The translations under genes and the position numbers were made by a program. The notes below the pieces were generated by a model. It was given only the letters and a program-made list of their open reading frames with translations, was not told where the DNA came from and ran no database searches. Positions 55,671 through 64,000 of a stretch of 64,000 nucleotides of DNA are shown here, one piece after another (positions within the stretch are counted from its first letter, which is position 1; each line of letters starts with the position of its first letter). Source of the DNA: Marinoscillum sp. (GTDB lineage Bacteria; Bacteroidota; Bacteroidia; Cytophagales; Cyclobacteriaceae); NCBI GenBank assembly GCA_024305105.1, contig JAMWZA010000013.1, positions 1 through 64,000 on the forward strand. Reading direction: 5' to 3'.

Positions 55671-58600
55671 ATGCAGTTAGCCGCGTTAGATTCAACTTCC
55701 ATTTTTAAAAGCTCCATTCATGGCGTATTGCTCGTTAGTAAGAACCTAACTATTAAGGAATCCAACGAGGTTGCAAAGTCTCTTATGCAAACAACATCTT
55801 TCAAAGGCAAAAAGCTATCTGAGTCTTTTAAGGGTTTATCAGTTAAAAAGGATAGTGACGAACTGCAGGAAGGCTATTGGCGAGGAATGTCCTTTGATGG
55901 AGCTCCTCTGCTATTACAATATTCATATCAACCAGGAGTTTTAATGCTTACGAAATTACCTACCCCCAATATCAATAACCTAAAAAAAACCAATCGATTT
56001 GGACCATTATTTGAGTCCAATATTTTGGGTCTGGCTGTTTTAGACTTGTCTCAAAGGTTCTGTGATATCAACCAATCTGCTTTGGACCTTCTGGGCTATA
56101 GTAAAGAGGAACTAATTGGCAAAAAATGGGATGAGGTAGGACTGTTTGATAAACTGCAAAATGAGAAACTAAAAAACTTATGGCCCGGGTTCTATGGGGT
56201 GGAGCCCCCCAGACAGCTGGAGATTCGAATTATGCATAAAAATGGTCACCGCATGGATTTAGAACTATCCATTGATTCATTTAGCGACTATGAAAATCAT
56301 TATTGCCTTCTTGCTTTGAAGGACGTGTCAATCGTCAAAAAAACCCAAGAAGATCTTAATCAATCCCAGCAAGAATTGTCCAATTACATGAACAACTCCC
56401 CACTTGGGATTATTGAGTTTGACGTATTCATGCGCGTGACCAAATGGTCTAGTAGATGCGAGGACATGTTTGGCTGGAAAGCTCATGAAGTATTAGGTAC
56501 TGCCCTTTTGGATTTTAATTTTGTCCATGTAGAAGATCTACCATACATCACTCAACGGCTTGACGAACTAAACAGTCAGACAGTCTCTGGTAACACCTTC
56601 AAAATAAAGAACTACACAAAAGAAGGAGAGATTATCCATTGTGCATGGCATAATTCGATCATCCAAAACGAAAATGGTCAGGTTCATTTCATCATGTCTC
56701 TAATTGATGATGTCACTAAAAGCACTCAACTGGAACAGGCGTTGTTAAAAAGTGAAAACGAGCTTCGTCTGTTTTTTGACAACTCCATCTACGGGTTCTT
56801 TTTCATGATGCTTGATGAGCCAATTAACTGGAACGATGATGCCGATAAAGATGAACTTATTGACTATGCTTTTAAGCATCAGAAAGTCACACGGATCAAT
56901 AGAGCCATGCTTTACCAATATAGAGCTCGGGAAGAAGAGTTTGTTGGGCTCACTCCTGCCGATTTTTTCGAACACGATTTGGAAACAGGCAAGCAAGTCT
57001 GGAAGCAATTCTTTGATCAGGGACATTTGACCATTGATACCAACGAAAGACGTTTCGATGGTGAAGAGTTCTGGGTTGAAGGAGATTACAAAGTGCTTAG
57101 AAATAACCAGGGCTGGATCATTGGGCACTTTGGTGTTCAGCACGACGTGACTAATCGAAAAAAAGCACAACAACAGCTTGTTAAGAATGAGTCTAAAATC
57201 AGGCACTTAATCGACCATGCCTCGGATTGTATTTTTATTAATAATATAGATGGATACTTTATAGATGCGAACAAACATGCACTTGAAAAAACCGGATATT
57301 CACTAGAGGAATTACAAAAACTTCATATCACCGAATTTCTCACACCTGAGAGTCAAATTAAGACTCCCTGGAGAATCGATGAACTGAAAAATGGAAAACG
57401 AATCCTGGCAGAACGAGAAATCAGCCGAAAAGACGGAACCAGAATAGAAGTAGAGGTTAGCTCTCAGGTTATAGACGACCAAATTCTGGCTATTGTTCGA
57501 GACATTACAGAGCGTAAAGCTTCTGAACTTAAGCTCAAAGAAAATCAAAAGCTTCTCCGAGAAGTAGGCCGAATAGCACGAGTTGGTGGATGGCAATACC
57601 ATACCAAAACGAATTCGATCTATCAGGAGCCTGGATTTAACCTATATGAAGCGGTTCATGAGGACCATCATATTGCCCTGGAAGAATGGCTATCACATTT
57701 CGGAGGGAAGAATGCGCTGCAGTTAGCCAAACTGATCGAACTTAAACGACCTTTTGATATAGAAATAGAAATCACGAGAAAGCTGGAAAAGATTTGGGTC
57801 CGAATTATCGGCCAACCAGAACTCGATGAGGATTCAGCTGTCGCTATTCAGGGAATTGTGCAAGACATTACGGATCAAAAGAAACATAAACGTCAAATTC
57901 TTCACGAAAAGGAACTATCGGACACTGTAATAAACAACTTACCGGGAGTCTTCTATTTATATAATCAGGAGGGACAATTTTTGAGATGGAACGATAACTT
58001 TTCGGATGTGACAGGGTATAGCGCTGAACAAATAGCACAAATGCACCCAACACAGTTCTTCGATGAAGACGATCATGAGCTTCTATTGTCCACAGTGCAA
58101 AGCGTTTTCGAAAATGGATACGACACCATGGAAGCACCATTTGTATCCATAGATGGCATTAAAACACCTTATTTCTTTACTGGATCCATTGTTAATTACG
58201 GAGGGGAAATCTGCCTTCAAGGTGTGGGAATAGATATTAGCGAAACTGTGGAGGCCAGAAAATCCCTGGAAAACGCGAATATCAGATTGAAAACTGCCCA
58301 ACAAATAGCGCATCTTGGATATTGGGAGTGGGATTTGGCAGATAATCAATCACACTGGTCTGAGGAAGTGTATGCTATATGTGGTCAGGAAATGAAAAAT
58401 GGGCCGATACTTCAAAAGGAATTCGTAAAACTAATCCATCCGGAGGACCTCAGGCACCTCAAACAATCACACGAAAGGATATTAAAAACACATACACCAC
58501 AAGAAATTTCGTTTAGATTTCACACCCCAAAAGGAGAACTTAGATACCTAAAATCAAAAATTAGTCCGGTTATAAATGTCCTCGGCCAATGCGTAAGGCT

Positions 58601-60416
58601 GGAAGGAACCCTTCAAGACAAAACGACATCTACGCTAAACACCCAAAAGTTAAAAATCTACAATGAGCGGTTCAATATCATTGCCCAAACGACCAGTGAC
58701 GCTATTTTTGAATGGAACCCTCTGGAGCATAAGGCCTGGTGGAGCGACTCTTTGTTTAACCTCTTCGAATTTGATGCTAAAGATGGAATCCCTTCATTTG
58801 AAAGCTGGCTTACCAAAATTCGCCAAGAAGATCAGCATAAGGTTCAACAAGCTGTAACAAGCACCATCGAAAACCACCAACTACATTGGAAAGAAGAAAT
58901 CCAACACGTCCGAAAAGATGGAAGTATTGGGACCTTACTCCTAAATGCTCACGCAATCAAAGAGAAAAACCATCTACGTATACTCGGTGGATTTGTTGAT
59001 GTCAGCAAGCGAAAAGAGCAGGAGGAACTGGTCAGAAAATCGAATGAACGATATGAACTCATAGCAATGGCTACAAATGATGCCATTTGGGATTGGGACA
59101 TGGCTTTCGGCAAAATATCAGGCAATGATAATTTCTATCGCCTTTATAACGTGGACAGCTCTGAAACCATAGCTGACGACATCTTTTTCACGAGAATCCA
59201 CCCAGATGATTTGGATCATGTAAGAAGAAGAATAAATGCTGCTTTGATTGATCAGGAAGAAATAATTCTGGAAGAATATCGATTCTTATATCCTGATCAG
59301 ACGTATCGCATCATACTAGATCGTGCTTTTGTTATCTACGATGACAAAGGCCTTCCCAAACGAATGCTTGGAGCCATGCAAGACATTACCGAGTTGCGAG
59401 AATCGGAGAATGAACTGCAAAGCTTAAACAATCGACACATACTAGCGACAACTTCTGCTCAACTGGGTATATTTGATTGGTCCATTGATCAGGATAAACT
59501 CGTATGGAATGAATTTATGTATCTCATTTTCGATGTAGATCCATCCGAATTTGATCATTCATTCGAATCATGGTTACAGTGCCTTCATCCGAGAGATGTT
59601 CACAAATTCAACCTTCCCAACCAGGTCCAGTTTCTTAGTAAATCACACATATCAGAGCAACTACGAGTAACCACCTTAAGTGATGAAACAAAACACATCG
59701 AAATACAGGCAGTGGTTTTGAAAAATGATTTAGGAGAACCAAATTCAGTAATCGGAGTGTGTAGAGATATTACCGAAACGGTAAACTCAGAACAAGAAAT
59801 AACACGTGCCATCATCAACACACAGGAAGAAGAACGGTTCCAAACCGGCCAGGAACTGCATGACAGTGTGATACAGGTTTTGGTGGCGGCATTGATGAAT
59901 CTAAATCTAGCAGTAGAACAAGAAACAGCGCCTAATAAAATGCTCAAAAACGGATTAAGCCATATTAAGGACGCTATTAGAGACATCAGGTCGCTATCTC
60001 ACAGAATGGCACCATCCAACCTGGGCGGGATGTCATTGGAAGAGTCTATTAGAAAACTCATCAACGACATGAACAACACCAGTGAATTGACCTTCCACCT
60101 AAACGTTGAAAAAAACCCAAACGCCAACCTTCCTGATGACTTAAAACTCAATATCTATCGAATTTTTCAGGAGCAGCTGAACAACATTTTCAAACATAGC
60201 GGAGCCAGTGAAGTATATATCGATCTTGAGAGCAACTTAAAGAAAGTTTATTTGCGTGTTAAAGATAATGGAAGAGGATTTGAACCATCGATTATCAAAC
60301 AGGGCATCGGGCTTAACAATATCCGACGTAGAGTAAAGGTTTTTAATGGTGAAATCCTGATTAAATCTACTCCAAACAAAGGCTGCGACACCATTATAGA
60401 AATTCCGATTCTCTAA
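55671..60416 (+). CDS. Soluble multi-PAS histidine kinase
   Basis: A 1581-residue protein without signal peptide or membrane segment. I count about ten PAS blocks between residues 110 and 1370, each ending in an Asp-x-T-like PAC motif (RDITERK, QDITDQK, QDITELR, RDITETV). The C-terminal kinase is of the HisKA_3/NarX-DesK type: His1397 in GQELHDSVIQVLVAALMNL, then NIYRIFQEQLNNIFKHSGA and DNGRGFEP, GIGLNNIRRRV in the HATPase. It has no receiver domain. Kinases of this class normally feed a LuxR-type response regulator, and none is present in the window. It overlaps the convergent aroF by four bases. Confidence 0.92.
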   Translation: MQLAALDSTSIFKSSIHGVLLVSKNLTIKESNEVAKSLMQTTSFKGKKLSESFKGLSVKKDSDELQEGYWRGMSFDGAPLLLQYSYQPGVLMLTKLPTPNINNLKKTNRFGPLFESNILGLAVLDLSQRFCDINQSALDLLGYSKEELIGKKWDEVGLFDKLQNEKLKNLWPGFYGVEPPRQLEIRIMHKNGHRMDLELSIDSFSDYENHYCLLALKDVSIVKKTQEDLNQSQQELSNYMNNSPLGIIEFDVFMRVTKWSSRCEDMFGWKAHEVLGTALLDFNFVHVEDLPYITQRLDELNSQTVSGNTFKIKNYTKEGEIIHCAWHNSIIQNENGQVHFIMSLIDDVTKSTQLEQALLKSENELRLFFDNSIYGFFFMMLDEPINWNDDADKDELIDYAFKHQKVTRINRAMLYQYRAREEEFVGLTPADFFEHDLETGKQVWKQFFDQGHLTIDTNERRFDGEEFWVEGDYKVLRNNQGWIIGHFGVQHDVTNRKKAQQQLVKNESKIRHLIDHASDCIFINNIDGYFIDANKHALEKTGYSLEELQKLHITEFLTPESQIKTPWRIDELKNGKRILAEREISRKDGTRIEVEVSSQVIDDQILAIVRDITERKASELKLKENQKLLREVGRIARVGGWQYHTKTNSIYQEPGFNLYEAVHEDHHIALEEWLSHFGGKNALQLAKLIELKRPFDIEIEITRKLEKIWVRIIGQPELDEDSAVAIQGIVQDITDQKKHKRQILHEKELSDTVINNLPGVFYLYNQEGQFLRWNDNFSDVTGYSAEQIAQMHPTQFFDEDDHELLLSTVQSVFENGYDTMEAPFVSIDGIKTPYFFTGSIVNYGGEICLQGVGIDISETVEARKSLENANIRLKTAQQIAHLGYWEWDLADNQSHWSEEVYAICGQEMKNGPILQKEFVKLIHPEDLRHLKQSHERILKTHTPQEISFRFHTPKGELRYLKSKISPVINVLGQCVRLEGTLQDKTTSTLNTQKLKIYNERFNIIAQTTSDAIFEWNPLEHKAWWSDSLFNLFEFDAKDGIPSFESWLTKIRQEDQHKVQQAVTSTIENHQLHWKEEIQHVRKDGSIGTLLLNAHAIKEKNHLRILGGFVDVSKRKEQEELVRKSNERYELIAMATNDAIWDWDMAFGKISGNDNFYRLYNVDSSETIADDIFFTRIHPDDLDHVRRRINAALIDQEEIILEEYRFLYPDQTYRIILDRAFVIYDDKGLPKRMLGAMQDITELRESENELQSLNNRHILATTSAQLGIFDWSIDQDKLVWNEFMYLIFDVDPSEFDHSFESWLQCLHPRDVHKFNLPNQVQFLSKSHISEQLRVTTLSDETKHIEIQAVVLKNDLGEPNSVIGVCRDITETVNSEQEITRAIINTQEEERFQTGQELHDSVIQVLVAALMNLNLAVEQETAPNKMLKNGLSHIKDAIRDIRSLSHRMAPSNLGGMSLEESIRKLINDMNNTSELTFHLNVEKNPNANLPDDLKLNIYRIFQEQLNNIFKHSGASEVYIDLESNLKKVYLRVKDNGRGFEPSIIKQGIGLNNIRRRVKVFNGEILIKSTPNKGCDTIIEIPIL

Positions 60417-61414
60417 TTCATTTCGTTCATTGCTCGCATTTTTCGGATAAGCCTTGCAGACTCCTCAAAATCCAGCGTCTGCTGTCCATCTGAAAACGCC
60501 TTTTCTGGCTTGTCATGTATCTCAAAGATCACTCCATCTGCTCCAGCTACTGTTGCCGCTAAAGCTACTGGCTCCACGTGATCTCTGATACCTATACCAT
60601 GCGATGGATCAGCAATAATTGGTAAATGCGTCTTTTCTCTTAAAATAGGAATGGCATTGATATCAAAGGTGTTTCTGGACGCTTTTTCATATGTACGGAT
60701 ACCACGCTCACATAGTAGTAATCGCTCGTTTCCTCCAGCAAAGACATACTCCGCACTATAAAGCAGTTCATCGATCGTTCCAGAAATACCGCGCTTAATC
60801 ATCACCGGTTTATCTACCCTACCCAACTCATCCAATAGGTTGAAGTTTTGGGTATTTCGAGCCCCTACCTGATAGATGTCCACATAATCGTACATCTCTT
60901 CTATCTGGCTAACTTGCATTACCTCCGTTACGATTTTGATGCCGGCTTCTTTGGCAGCTTTATACCACATCTTCAGGCCGTCGATTCCCATTCCTCGGAA
61001 CGAGTATGGAGAACTTCGAGGCTTATACACTCCTCCACGCATGATACGTAAGCCATTCTCTTTGAGATGGTTGATCGTCTTTTCAATATTCTCCTCACCT
61101 TCGATGCTACACGGCCCAGCCATCATGGCAAAGTTGCCATCACCAATCAAAACACCATCGCCCAGATCAATAACCGTTCGGTTGACTTTCCACTTTCGTG
61201 AAACCAACTTAAAATCATCAGACACGATGTGAATGTCCTTAATACCCGGAAGGTGACCGATATTTCGCACATCAAATTTCTCCTTTCCGATCCCTATGAT
61301 GTACTCACCCATTTGCGTTTTCACATCATTGGTTTTGTACTTTAATGCTGAAACCTGAGATTTCAGGGCGTCTCTTTGGTCTGTGGTAATGGTAGGTTCT
61401 AGTTGTATGATCAT
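60413..61414 (-). CDS. aroF: 3-deoxy-7-phosphoheptulonate synthase, type I-beta
   Basis: A 333-residue DAHP synthase, the first step of the shikimate pathway. Residues 1-75 form the ferredoxin-like regulatory domain (MIIQLEPTITTDQRDALKSQ). The barrel has MMAGPCSIEGEENI, RGGVYKPRSSPYSFRGMG and the metal-binding IIADPSHGIG. No chorismate mutase is fused. It overlaps trpA by four bases, so it ends the trp operon. Confidence 0.94.
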   Translation of the reverse strand: MIIQLEPTITTDQRDALKSQVSALKYKTNDVKTQMGEYIIGIGKEKFDVRNIGHLPGIKDIHIVSDDFKLVSRKWKVNRTVIDLGDGVLIGDGNFAMMAGPCSIEGEENIEKTINHLKENGLRIMRGGVYKPRSSPYSFRGMGIDGLKMWYKAAKEAGIKIVTEVMQVSQIEEMYDYVDIYQVGARNTQNFNLLDELGRVDKPVMIKRGISGTIDELLYSAEYVFAGGNERLLLCERGIRTYEKASRNTFDINAIPILREKTHLPIIADPSHGIGIRDHVEPVALAATVAGADGVIFEIHDKPEKAFSDGQQTLDFEESARLIRKMRAMNEMN

Positions 61415-62190
61415 GATAATGGGGATTTAACTCCTTGGATATAATTCTTAATATTTTCAGCTGACGAATCCTGTTCTACCAGCTTGATAAAGGCGCTACC
61501 GATAATGGCACCGTCTGCATACTCACAGGCTTTGCTAAAGGATTCGTTATCCGAAATGCCAAAACCGATGAGTCGCTTGTTCCTGAGATTAGCAGATTTA
61601 ATCTTTTGGAAATAGTTGATCTGCTCAGAGGAGATTCCCTTTTTAGCACCCGTGGTACTCGCAGAAGACACCATGTAAATAAACCCTTTGCTGAGTTCAT
61701 CAATTTTCTGGATACGCTCATCAGAAGTCTGAGGGGTGATCAAAAAGACATTGTAAAGGCCGTATTTCTCCAGTACGTCTTTGTACAGTTCCTCGTACTC
61801 GTACATCGGCAAGTCGGGTAATATCAACCCGTCAATTCCCACCTCAGCACATTTTGCACAAAACTTCTCAAATCCATACTGTAGCACAGGATTAATATAC
61901 CCCATGAGTAAAACCGGTACTTCTACATGCTCTCTCAAATCCTGAAGTTGGCTAAACAACTTATTCAACGTCATTCCATTAGCCAGCGCCTTGGTGGAAC
62001 TTTCCTGGATGGTTGGTCCATCGGCTACAGGATCTGAGAATGGGAGTCCAATCTCTATGAGGTCAGCACCACCTGCATCCAGCGCTTTCGCGATATCTAA
62101 CGTGTCTTCCAGGTTCGGAAACCCTGCCGTGTAATACACATTCAGCAATCGCTCCTTTTTATCTAAAAATGCCTGATCTATTCGATTCAT
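61411..62190 (-). CDS. trpA: Tryptophan synthase alpha subunit
   Basis: A 259-residue TIM barrel that cleaves indole-3-glycerol phosphate. The catalytic Glu is in ADLIEIGLPFSDPVADGPTI and the Asp in GIDGLILPDLPMYE; the phosphate is held by GFGISDNESF. Length is usual. It follows trpB after 95 bases that contain a pair of inverted heptamer arrays. Confidence 0.96.
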   Translation of the reverse strand: MNRIDQAFLDKKERLLNVYYTAGFPNLEDTLDIAKALDAGGADLIEIGLPFSDPVADGPTIQESSTKALANGMTLNKLFSQLQDLREHVEVPVLLMGYINPVLQYGFEKFCAKCAEVGIDGLILPDLPMYEYEELYKDVLEKYGLYNVFLITPQTSDERIQKIDELSKGFIYMVSSASTTGAKKGISSEQINYFQKIKSANLRNKRLIGFGISDNESFSKACEYADGAIIGSAFIKLVEQDSSAENIKNYIQGVKSPLS

Positions 62191-62204
62191 ATCTTTTAGT
62201 TGAT

Positions 62205-62283
62205 TAGTCTATAGTCGACAGTCCATAGATGAGAAATTATCTACACCAAACACTCTGGACTATCGACTAAATGCTATGGTCTA
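62205..62283. repeat. Inverted arrays of a 7-base unit between trpB and trpA
   Basis: The left arm (62205-62232) is four tandem units of the form TAGTCNA: TAGTCTA, TAGTCGA, CAGTCCA and TAGATGA. The right arm (62256-62283) is four units of the reverse complement form TNGACTA: TGGACTA, TCGACTA, AATGCTA, TGGTCTA. A 23-base loop separates them. The transcript could fold into a long imperfect hairpin between the two cistrons. Confidence 0.85.
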
Positions 62284-62285
62284 AC

Positions 62286-63482
62286 TTAATATTTTCCCCA
62301 CTTAATGTAAGTCTCCAAATCTTTGTCTCCTCTTCCAGAAAGGTTGACAACAACTATGTCCGTTTCTTTCAATTTCACCTTTCCTAAAGCAGAAATGGCG
62401 TGGGCACTTTCTACGGCTGGAATAATTCCTTCCAACCTGCTGAGCAATACTCCTGCATTCATTGCTTCCTCGTCAGTCACACCAACAAACTGTCCGCGAC
62501 CACTATCAAAAAGGTGTGCATGAAATGGCCCAATTCCCGGGTAGTCCAAGCCAGCTGAAATGCTGTAAGGCTCTACGACCTGTCCATCATCTGTTTGCAT
62601 CAGCAACGTACGGCTACCGTGCAAAACCCCTTCTCGTCCCAGTGCGGTCGTCGCAGCAGACTTGCCCGTGTTATTGCCTAACCCAGAGGCTTCGACTGCC
62701 ACAAGATTCACCTCTTCAGCATCTAAATAGTGATAGTAAGCTCCAGCAGCATTACTACCTCCACCAACACATGCGAATACATGATCCGGGTTTTCCTTTC
62801 CTTCTTTCTCTTTTAGCTGCCACTTGATCTCTTCACTGATCACCGACTGAAACCTCGCCACCATGTCCGGATATGGATGTGGGCCTACTACCGAGCCAAT
62901 GATATAATGGGTGTCTTGTGGGTTATTGATCCAATGCCTCATGGCTTCATTCGTGGCATCTTTGAGCGTTTTACTCCCACTTGTGGCGGGTCGCACTTCA
63001 GCTCCGAGGATTTTCATGCGCTCTACATTAGGCTTTTGACGAGCCATATCGATCTCACCCATGTAAATGATGCAATCAATTCCCATGAGTGCACACACAG
63101 TAGCTGTGGCTACCCCATGCTGACCAGCTCCGGTTTCTGCAATAACACGCTTCTTGCCCAGTGCCTGTGCCAGCAAAATCTGCCCTACTGTATTATTCAC
63201 CTTGTGCGCTCCGGTATGACACAGGTCTTCTCGTTTTAGATAAATATTAGCTCCGAAAGTTTCGGAGAGTCTGCCAGCAAAATAAAGAGGTGTGGGACGT
63301 CCCACAAAGTCCTTCAGTAAGTGATCAAAGTCTGCCTTGAACGCCGGAGATCCCATGATTTCTAAATAGGACCTTCGCAACTCTTCCACATTCGGGTAGA
63401 GCATCTCTGGAATGTAGGCTCCTCCAAATTTGCCAAAATAACCCCTCTCATCTACCAGATATTTCGATTTCACTTCGCTCAT
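62286..63482 (-). CDS. trpB: Tryptophan synthase beta subunit
   Basis: A 398-residue PLP enzyme that joins indole and serine. The Schiff-base Lys is in [15 protein letters not shown], the gating Glu in [15 protein letters not shown], the phosphate site in [10 protein letters not shown]. It is the TrpB1 type (HSGRTLLMQ-like block, here [15 protein letters not shown]). Its ATG overlaps the trpF stop by four bases. Confidence 0.97.
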   Translation of the reverse strand: MSEVKSKYLVDERGYFGKFGGAYIPEMLYPNVEELRRSYLEIMGSPAFKADFDHLLKDFVGRPTPLYFAGRLSETFGANIYLKREDLCHTGAHKVNNTVGQILLAQALGKKRVIAETGAGQHGVATATVCALMGIDCIIYMGEIDMARQKPNVERMKILGAEVRPATSGSKTLKDATNEAMRHWINNPQDTHYIIGSVVGPHPYPDMVARFQSVISEEIKWQLKEKEGKENPDHVFACVGGGSNAAGAYYHYLDAEEVNLVAVEASGLGNNTGKSAATTALGREGVLHGSRTLLMQTDDGQVVEPYSISAGLDYPGIGPFHAHLFDSGRGQFVGVTDEEAMNAGVLLSRLEGIIPAVESAHAISALGKVKLKETDIVVVNLSGRGDKDLETYIKWGKY

Positions 63483-64000
63483 AATTGATGCTTAAATGCC
63501 TTTATCTTCTCAATGTCTTTTACTGCAGGTGATGTTTCAAACCTGCTATTAATATCCACCGCATAGAGCTGCGGAATATTTAACGCTTTAATCGCTTCTA
63601 AATCCTCTAACTCTATTCCTCCGCTCAAAAAGAACGGAGTGTTCAGGTCATATTCCTGCAAAATAGACCAATCAAATTTTTGTCCACTTCCTCCATATTT
63701 TGGAGTCTTTGTATCAAACAAAAAGTAATCCACTTCAGATTCATACTGTTTCATTTCTGCTTTTGGGAGTTGGTCAGATACGCTAAATACGCGGATGACT
63801 TTGAATCCCAAAGACTTCAACAAACTAGCGTCAGCTATCGATTCATCTCCGTGCAGCTGTACAGTATTAAATCCAAACTCCATAGCCTTCTGCTGGATCA
63901 CCGACACTTCTTCATTGACAAAAACACCAATCCTCTCAGCAGTAATGGTTGTTTGAGGAACTTGTTCGATATATCTAGAACTTTTAGGATAGAAGATCAT
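63479..64000 (-). CDS. trpF: Phosphoribosylanthranilate isomerase (5' end beyond the window)
   Basis: Reading on the minus strand from the right edge, 173 residues are present beginning with [12 protein letters not shown], which in full-length TrpF follows about 30 residues (start K-CG-x-x-R). The motifs [44 protein letters not shown] and [12 protein letters not shown] are conserved. The true start and its catalytic Cys lie outside. Confidence 0.93.
   Translation of the reverse strand: MIFYPKSSRYIEQVPQTTITAERIGVFVNEEVSVIQQKAMEFGFNTVQLHGDESIADASLLKSLGFKVIRVFSVSDQLPKAEMKQYESEVDYFLFDTKTPKYGGSGQKFDWSILQEYDLNTPFFLSGGIELEDLEAIKALNIPQLYAVDINSRFETSPAVKDIEKIKAFKHQL

Overview
The window is a stretch of chromosome from a Bacteroidota bacterium, most likely a marine gliding-type member of Cytophagales. 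The grounds are: TAnnTTTG-type -7 promoter boxes with almost no strong Shine-Dalgarno sites; a type IX secretion (T9SS) C-terminal sorting domain; lineage-typical families (DUF5723, DUF4159, DUF6252, PafA-type phosphatase, secreted CHAT/TPR protein); and fused hisIE. No rRNA, tRNA, CRISPR array or phage gene was seen.

From 1 to about 35.4 kb the sequence is dense housekeeping and envelope DNA. It starts with the tail of a bestrophin-like channel gene. Next come hemL, a TPR/periplasmic-binding protein and guaA on the minus strand. On the plus strand follow a GH63-like glucosidase, a PafA-like phosphatase, a HAD phosphatase, a DUF4159 protein and a small lipoprotein. An outer-membrane barrel gene sits two bases from a secreted TPR-CHAT protease gene. 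Then come mtaB, an FAH-family hydrolase, an M23 peptidase and bcp. On the minus strand lie a DUF5723 protein and a lipoprotein gene with an apparent frameshift. They are followed by an M28 peptidase, a class III aminotransferase, an aspartyl protease with PDZ domain, purine nucleoside phosphorylase, an iodotyrosine-deiodinase-like nitroreductase, a cysteine-less dihydrolipoamide-dehydrogenase homologue and pyruvate carboxylase.

From about 35.5 to 44.9 kb is an accessory region. A 206-bp sequence is repeated exactly at 35883-36088 and 41467-41672, 5.4 kb apart. Between the copies lie a DUF6252 lipoprotein, a T9SS-secreted protein gene that has lost its middle and changed frame, and an IS66 element (about 39036-41240). 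The IS66 element truncates the start of another secreted-protein gene. Beyond the second copy are a quinone-oxidoreductase-like gene with a Crp/Fnr regulator, and a mazEF toxin-antitoxin pair. Long non-coding stretches here hold decayed repeats and promoter copies.

From 44.9 to 51.4 kb are a DUF3124 lipoprotein, an S9 peptidase, a methyltransferase, a small barrel protein, and a TPR histidine kinase followed by a lipoprotein that it probably shares an operon with (transcribed after the lipoprotein gene).

The last 12 kb is amino-acid metabolism. A minus-strand operon phhA-hisH-hisA-hisF-hisIE joins phenylalanine hydroxylase to late histidine biosynthesis. A soluble kinase of 1581 residues with about ten PAS blocks stands alone. 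The minus-strand set trpF-trpB-trpA-aroF runs off the right edge; between trpB and trpA lies a pair of inverted heptamer arrays.

The most interesting items are the 206-bp promoter-bearing repeat with its flanking 52-bp repeats, the gutted T9SS gene, the heptamer hairpin in the trp operon, the barrel plus secreted CHAT protease pair, and the cysteine-less flavoprotein. No clearly new multi-gene system could be established from sequence reading alone.
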